Of a stretch of 7,801 bases of DNA, positions 4,297 through 7,801 are shown one piece after another. Source of the DNA: SFJ001 sp045118955 (GTDB lineage Bacteria; Bacillota; Clostridia; Oscillospirales; Ruminococcaceae); NCBI GenBank assembly GCA_045118955.1, contig JBGVKB010000038.1, positions 1 to 7,801 of the forward strand. The letters run 5' to 3'. A model generated the notes under the pieces. The model saw nothing but the letters and a program-made list of their open reading frames with translations, was not told the DNA's origin and did no database searches. Within the stretch, counting starts at the first letter, position 1. Every line of letters starts with the position of its first letter. A program made the translations under genes and the position numbers.

Positions 4297-6543
4297 TCAC
4301 AGCGCACGGAAGCGCACCCGCACCGCCTTGGCAAACCGCTCGGCGTCGCTGCCCGCCGGGGCGTAGAGGGTCAGCGGGTCGAACAGGCCGTGGGGCACAC
4401 CGGTGAGGATGTGATCCGTCTGGCGCAGCATCAGGCGATGGCTGCGGATGACCAGCTTTTCCAGCCGGCGGCACTTCTCAAAGGCCCAGCTTCCCATCTT
4501 GTACACCGTCGCGGGGACGTCCACCTCACGCAAGGATACACAGCGGGCAAAGGCCAGCGTGTCGATGGTCTGCAGCCCCTGCGGCAGCTCGATGGCGGCG
4601 AGGGCACCGCACCCGGCAAAGGCGCGCGCCCGGATGTGCTGCAGGCTGTCGGGCAGCTTCACCTCGGCGAGCTGCTCACAGCCGGTGAAGCAGCCCTCCT
4701 CCAGCACCTGCAGCCCCTCCGGCAGGGTCACCCGGCGCAGTGCCGTATCCTTGAAGGCCTCCTTGCCCACGGCGCGCACCGGCAGACCGCTCAGCGCGGC
4801 GGGGATGGTCAGGCGGTCGCTCTCCCCCTCATATCCGGTGACGGCGGTGTATTTCTGCCCCTGCGGGTCGGTGCGCACCTCCCAGCGAAGCTGCCGCTGC
4901 AGCTCGCTCTGCTGTGCCGCGTCCCCGCTGGTCATGAAGCACAGGCCGTTGGCCTGCGCGTACTCCCGCGCAAAGCTGCCCACCACCGGGGCCACCAGCA
5001 GCGGGCGGCTGCGGACAAAGGCATCCGGCTCGATGGCGCACCGGGCGTGGCCGAACCGCACCTGCACAAGGTCCGCGCAGTCCGCAAAGGCCCCCATCTC
5101 CACCGACCGCACCGAAGGCGGCAGAGCCACCTCCCGCAGAGCGGTGCCGGCAAAAGCCCACTGCCCCACCGTCCTCAGCTCAGGGCTTAGGCCGATGATG
5201 CGCAGCGCCCCGCAGCCCGCGAACATCCCCGCAGGGATGACCTCCGGCATCAGCCGGGCCGCCTCCAGTCGTTCACACCCCTGAAAGGGCGAGCTGTCCC
5301 AGCCCGACCGGCAGCCCGCCTGACTGCTCAAGGCCCTGCTGTCCACCGACAGGCGGGTCAGCCCGACACAGTCCGCAAACGCCCCATCCCCCAGCACCCG
5401 CAGCCCCGCGGGCAGGGTCAGGGACTTCAGCGCGGCACAGCCCGCAAAGGCCGATGCGCCGATGGTCGTCAATTCCTCATTCAAGGTCACCACTTCCAGC
5501 CCGGTGCAGCCGGCGAAGGCCGACGCGCCCACCTCGGCGCAGCGGGCGGGCAGCTTCACCCCGCGCAGATCCGCGCGGTCGGAGAAAACCGCCTCGCCGA
5601 TGCAGCCCACCGGCACTCCATCAAAGGCCTCGGGGATCTCCACATCGCCGCCCTCGCCGCGGTATCCGGTGATCCGCAGGGTAGCGTCGCCATGATGCGT
5701 ATACTCCCAAACCGAGGACACCCCCCGCTCCGGGACAGGCTCCTTCTCCGGCTCCTCCTGGGGCTTCGGCTCAAAGCGCACCTCGCCCTTCTCCTCCACC
5801 TCGGCCAGCAGGCGGTCGGCTTCCTCGCGCAGGGCGCGGGCGGCCGCGGCCCGCTGGGGATCGCGCAGGGAATCAAAAATACCCCAGCCCTTGCCGGGCT
5901 GCCCCTCCTCCCGCACGAATCTGACCCGCCCCGGGGTGGGCGTCGCCTCCTGCGGGGGCAGACAGCGGGTGTTCTCGGGGAAGGCGGCCAGAATGTCGGC
6001 GTAGTAGTCCAGCCGGCGGCCCGGCTCGCACTTGGGGTGGATGCGCACCTTTTCGTTGTTGCTGTTGAAAAACTCCTTCACAAAGCGGCTCAGCACCCGG
6101 GCGCGGCCGGTGCGGGCGGCCTTGTCCAGCCCGCTGGACTGGATGCCCGCATACACCTGCTGGGAGAACTCAGTGATATCCCCCACCTCCTGCACGTCCA
6201 CCGCGATGAACTTCACCGGGCCGAAATGTACCTCCATGGTGCTCTCGGCCACGGTGCGGCACAGCTCGTTGTAGCACGGCTCGCTGCACAGGGAGTGCTC
6301 ACTCACATAGAACACCACCAGCTCGCACTCGATGTCCTCCACCGCGGCGAGGGCGTCCTCCTTCCACGAGTCCTTGGTCTTGTTCAGGTTGCACTCGTCC
6401 AGCCACACGTTGTAGCCCCGGTTCTGGAATTCCAGCACATCCCGCCACACCAGCTCCCGATCCTCGCTGCTGTAGCTGACAAACACATAGGGCTTCTCGG
6501 TATCACAGGGGCGGATGCGCGCCAGCACCTCATGCAATTCCAT
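4297..6543 (-). CDS. TIR domain protein with two BspA-like (LRR_5) leucine-rich repeat solenoids
   Basis: The product has 748 residues. Residues 18 to about 140 are a TIR domain: strand A motif PYVFVSYSSED (18-28), WLDE (47-50) and SEHSLCSEPCYNEL (81-94), where Glu93 in CYNEL aligns with the catalytic glutamate of NAD-cleaving TIR enzymes (CLNEL in plants). Residues about 141-278 include an alpha-helical part and a charged linker (an Ala/Arg/Glu helix at 230-252, then Pro/Glu-rich). Two LRR_5 blocks follow (279-536 and 554-748) with repeats like IGASAFAGCAALKSLTLP. There is no signal peptide, membrane segment or wall anchor, so it is cytosolic. Family knowledge: bacterial TIR domains often make or degrade NAD-derived signals in antiphage defence, and LRRs bind proteins. 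Sensing by the LRR and signalling by the TIR is inferred. It is a single-gene unit whose base composition resembles its neighbours. The ATG at 6543 is preferred; an in-frame ATG at 6552 would add three residues. Confidence 0.9.
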   Translation of the reverse strand: MELHEVLARIRPCDTEKPYVFVSYSSEDRELVWRDVLEFQNRGYNVWLDECNLNKTKDSWKEDALAAVEDIECELVVFYVSEHSLCSEPCYNELCRTVAESTMEVHFGPVKFIAVDVQEVGDITEFSQQVYAGIQSSGLDKAARTGRARVLSRFVKEFFNSNNEKVRIHPKCEPGRRLDYYADILAAFPENTRCLPPQEATPTPGRVRFVREEGQPGKGWGIFDSLRDPQRAAAARALREEADRLLAEVEEKGEVRFEPKPQEEPEKEPVPERGVSSVWEYTHHGDATLRITGYRGEGGDVEIPEAFDGVPVGCIGEAVFSDRADLRGVKLPARCAEVGASAFAGCTGLEVVTLNEELTTIGASAFAGCAALKSLTLPAGLRVLGDGAFADCVGLTRLSVDSRALSSQAGCRSGWDSSPFQGCERLEAARLMPEVIPAGMFAGCGALRIIGLSPELRTVGQWAFAGTALREVALPPSVRSVEMGAFADCADLVQVRFGHARCAIEPDAFVRSRPLLVAPVVGSFAREYAQANGLCFMTSGDAAQQSELQRQLRWEVRTDPQGQKYTAVTGYEGESDRLTIPAALSGLPVRAVGKEAFKDTALRRVTLPEGLQVLEEGCFTGCEQLAEVKLPDSLQHIRARAFAGCGALAAIELPQGLQTIDTLAFARCVSLREVDVPATVYKMGSWAFEKCRRLEKLVIRSHRLMLRQTDHILTGVPHGLFDPLTLYAPAGSDAERFAKAVRVRFRAL
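4300..4884 (-). repeat. Second LRR_5 solenoid of the TIR-LRR protein (residues 554-748)
   Basis: It opens with a cap module (WEVRTDP... YTAVTGYEGE... IPAALSGLPVRAVGKEAF), then about five repeats of roughly 23 residues (LEEGCFTGCEQLAEVKLP, IRARAFAGCGALAAIELP, IDTLAFARCVSLREVDVP and others), and closes with LTLYAPAGSDAERFAKAVRV, the typical terminal cap of this repeat family. Confidence 0.8.
4933..5709 (-). repeat. First LRR_5 solenoid of the TIR-LRR protein (residues 279-537)
   Basis: It opens with a cap module like that of the second solenoid (WEYTHHGDATLRITGYRGEG... IPEAFDGVPVGCIGEAVF). About nine repeats follow, one of them irregular (around CRSGWDSSPFQGCERLEAA, 411-429), and it closes with LLVAPVVGSFAREYAQANGL (515-534), a terminal cap. 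It is therefore a complete solenoid, not a fragment continuous with the second. Confidence 0.8.
6124..6492 (-). other. TIR domain region of the TIR-LRR protein (residues 18-140)
   Basis: Encodes the TIR fold from strand A (VFVSYSSED) to about residue 140. The segment has the Ser-rich BB-side loop region after FVSYSS, WLDE after strand B, the VVFYVSE strand C and the CYNEL helix with the candidate catalytic Glu93, then a strand FGPVKFIAVDV (107-117). The end of the domain is approximate. Confidence 0.75.
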
Positions 6544-6552
6544 TCCGCTCAT

Positions 6553-6561
6553 CCCCTCTCT
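6553..6561 (-). promoter_or_regulatory. Ribosome binding site favouring the ATG at 6543 for the TIR-LRR gene
   Basis: AGAGAGGGG (6561 to 6553, minus strand) ends 9 bases before the ATG at 6543, but directly touches the ATG at 6552 and so could not serve that one. A second GAGGG (6568-6564) lies 11 bases before 6552 and keeps that alternative open. Confidence 0.55.
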
Positions 6562-6601
6562 TTCCCTCTTTTTACAGTTATCGCCGCGGCGGCGCAAAGG
6601 T

Positions 6602-6617
6602 CGCTCCGTTCGGCGCG
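6602..6617 (-). promoter_or_regulatory. Near-perfect palindrome downstream of the TIR-LRR promoter
   Basis: Plus-strand CGCTCCGTTCGGCGCG is a 16-base palindrome with one mismatched pair. It lies roughly at +9 to +24 of the predicted transcript. The central loop is too small for a good RNA hairpin, so a DNA operator is more likely than an RNA structure. GC-rich background makes chance possible. Confidence 0.3.
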
Positions 6618-6631
6618 TTTTGTCCGTTTTT

Positions 6632-6660
6632 ATTATAAACCATCCGCCCCCGGCACACAA
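6632..6660 (-). promoter_or_regulatory. Sigma-A type promoter of the TIR-LRR gene
   Basis: On the minus strand TTGTGT (6660-6655), a 17-base spacer and a perfect TATAAT (6637-6632). Transcription would start near 6625, giving a leader of about 80 bases. It lies just after the terminator of the decarboxylase unit, so the TIR-LRR gene is transcribed independently. Confidence 0.7.
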
Positions 6661-6673
6661 TGCGGCGAAACAC

Positions 6674-6707
6674 AAAAAAGCGGGCGGCGCATTTCCGCGC
6701 CGCCCGC
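6674..6707 (-). terminator. Rho-independent terminator of the decarboxylase unit
   Basis: On the minus strand a perfect 11-base-pair GC stem (6697-6707 with 6680-6690) around a 6-base loop is followed by TTTTTT (6679-6674). It begins 36 bases after the stop codon of the small membrane subunit. A smaller inverted repeat CCGGC/GCCGG (6711-6726) lies just before it. Confidence 0.9.
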
Positions 6708-6742
6708 TCACCGGCCTTAAAGCCGGGCAGGTTATGTAGGTC

Positions 6743-6868
6743 TTACTTGAACATCTTGTTCAGGACCATGATGCACAGGGCGATGGCGGCCATAACAACG
6801 AAGATGCCGACCATGCCCAGACCCATCACGGGCAGGGTAGCCATGAAGCCTTCAACATTCAGAGCCAT
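6743..6868 (-). CDS. 41-residue OadG-like small membrane subunit of the Na+-pumping decarboxylase
   Basis: The peptide begins MALNVEGFMATL and ends LNKMFK. Residues 12-36 form one hydrophobic helix rich in Gly, Met, Val and Ala (LPVMGLGMVGIFVVMAAIAL is the core), with a short basic tail. AGGAGG lies 9 bases before the ATG. It starts 18 bases after the stop of the beta-subunit gene and precedes the terminator, so the two are co-transcribed. Oxaloacetate decarboxylase gamma subunits (OadG) have a single N-terminal helix that assembles with the beta subunit and a soluble tail that binds the alpha subunit; this peptide has only the helix, like the annotated 'OadG-related small transporter subunit' group. 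Its role in complex assembly or stability is inferred. It is below usual gene-calling lengths but has clear start signals and context. Confidence 0.8.
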   Translation of the reverse strand: MALNVEGFMATLPVMGLGMVGIFVVMAAIALCIMVLNKMFK

Positions 6869-6886
6869 AGTTCATTCCCTCCTATT

Positions 6887-7801
6887 TTAGCGAGCGATCA
6901 GGTTCAGGATCAGACCACCGGCGATGACGCTGGCGACCTGGCCGCCCACGTTGACACCGGCAGCCTGCATCAGGATGAAGTTGCCCTTATCCTCGGCCAG
7001 AGCCATCTTCGCAATGACGCGGCTGGACATGGGGAACGCGGAGATGCCGCAGGCACCGATCATGGGGTTGACCTTCTTGCCCTTGGGCAGGAAGAGGTTC
7101 ATCAGCTTGGCGAACATCACACCGCCGGCGGTGTCGAAGATGAAGGCAAACAGGCCCAGGCCCAGGATCATCAGGGTCTCGGGGTTCAGGAACTTGTCGG
7201 CCTGCATCTGGCAGGAGATGGTGATGCCCAGGAAGATGGTGATCAGGTTGGCCAGAACGTTCTGAGCGCAGTCAGACAGGCTGTTCAGCACACCGCACTC
7301 GCGGATCAGGTTGCCGAACATCAGGAAGCCGACCAGAGCCACGCTGCGGGGAGCGACCAGACCGGCCAGCACGGTGACCACGATGGGGAACAGGATGCGG
7401 GTGGTCTTGCTGACAGTGCCCTGCTCATAGGCCATGCGGATGCAGCGCTCCTTCTTGGTGGTCAGAGCCTTGATGACAGGGGGCTGGATGATGGGCACCA
7501 GAGCCATGTAGCTGTAAGCAGCGACCATGATGGCGCCCACATACTGGCTGTTGAACCACTGGGACACGAAGATGGCGGTGGGGCCGTCAGCCGCGCCGAT
7601 GATGGCGATGGAGGCAGCGTCCTGGATCTGGAAGCCGGCCAGAGTGGCCAGGCTCAGGGTGAAGAAGATGCCGAACTGGGCGGCAGCACCGAAGATCAGC
7701 AGCTTGGGGTTCTGCAGCAGGGGGCCAAAGTCGATCATGGCGCCGATGCCGATGAACAGCAGCAGGGGGAACAGCTCGTTGGCGATGCCGGCGTCGTACA
7801 G
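6887..7801 (-). CDS. Na+-translocating decarboxylase beta subunit (OadB/GcdB/MmdB family), N-terminus cut by window edge
   Basis: The visible 304 residues, read from the right edge (LYDAGIANELFPLLL...), are the C-terminal part of an integral membrane protein with many hydrophobic helices; family members are about 370-430 residues. This subunit couples decarboxylation of a carboxybiotin carrier to Na+ export across the cytoplasmic membrane. Functional residues of the Klebsiella OadB have counterparts: Asp (visible residue 72) in IIGAADGPTAIF, matching D203, and N245, G249, S254 and R261 in VNPMIGACGISAFPMSSR, matching N373, G377, S382 and R389 with identical spacing. The pump therefore looks active. 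Whether the complex uses oxaloacetate, methylmalonyl-CoA or glutaconyl-CoA depends on the carboxyltransferase subunit, which is outside the window. The in-frame ATG at 7738 is internal, because the frame stays open and conserved upstream to the edge. Confidence 0.95.
   Translation of the reverse strand: MYDAGIANELFPLLLFIGIGAMIDFGPLLQNPKLLIFGAAAQFGIFFTLSLATLAGFQIQDAASIAIIGAADGPTAIFVSQWFNSQYVGAIMVAAYSYMALVPIIQPPVIKALTTKKERCIRMAYEQGTVSKTTRILFPIVVTVLAGLVAPRSVALVGFLMFGNLIRECGVLNSLSDCAQNVLANLITIFLGITISCQMQADKFLNPETLMILGLGLFAFIFDTAGGVMFAKLMNLFLPKGKKVNPMIGACGISAFPMSSRVIAKMALAEDKGNFILMQAAGVNVGGQVASVIAGGLILNLIAR

Noticed and set aside
4270..5190. Long plus-strand open frames across the TIR-LRR gene (also 5692-6720)
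   Set aside because: They are antisense shadows of the high-GC repeat gene, without start signals or recognisable domains; the first even runs through the terminator.
4297..6543. Reading the LRR_5 protein as a secreted BspA-like surface adhesin
   Set aside because: LRR_5 proteins in gut bacteria are often exported, but this one starts directly with a TIR domain and has no signal peptide, membrane helix, LPxTG motif or other wall-binding repeats.
6711..6726. CCGGC/GCCGG inverted repeat as a second terminator
   Set aside because: The stem is only five base pairs and no T tract follows it on either strand; the strong terminator lies right next to it.

Overview
The window looks like a chromosomal segment of a high-GC gut Firmicute, most likely an anaerobe of the Oscillospiraceae/Ruminococcaceae type (Faecalibacterium, Gemmiger or Subdoligranulum-like). 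This is inferred from the GC-rich coding sequence with strong AGGAGG-like ribosome binding sites, AT-rich promoters, a biotin-dependent Na+-translocating decarboxylase system and BspA-type leucine-rich repeats. The genus cannot be fixed from sequence alone. No rRNA, tRNA, CRISPR, insertion sequence or phage gene was seen.

Layout: (1) 1-671, minus: a COG0523/CobW-type GTPase (metallochaperone family), cut by the left edge. (2) 672-972: a divergent intergenic region with an extended -10 promoter and a structured leader for the GTPase. (3) 973-1746, plus: a membrane-anchored zinc-type N-acetylmuramoyl-L-alanine amidase, followed by a textbook terminator. (4) 1859-4248, plus: a LysR regulator with a probable self-operator, then its own-promoter two-gene unit of an iron-sulfur flavodoxin-like reductase and a small alpha/beta hydrolase. 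(5) 4253-4286: a bidirectional terminator between convergent genes. (6) 4297-6543, minus: a 748-residue protein with an N-terminal TIR domain, a linker and two separate LRR_5 (BspA-like) solenoids, with its own promoter. (7) 6743-7801, minus: the beta subunit of a Na+-pumping decarboxylase (cut by the right edge) and a 41-residue OadG-like membrane peptide, closed by a strong terminator.

Functionally the segment is a set of independent transcription units. The decarboxylase pair is core energy metabolism. The LysR, flavoprotein and hydrolase genes form a plausible inducible detoxification or redox cassette. The GTPase and amidase are divergent and may be linked through zinc. The most interesting gene is the TIR-LRR protein. 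It has no export signal, keeps the glutamate expected of a TIR NAD-consuming enzyme, and joins it to two complete repeat solenoids, an architecture reminiscent of eukaryotic innate immune receptors. A role in phage or stress sensing is inferred, not shown.
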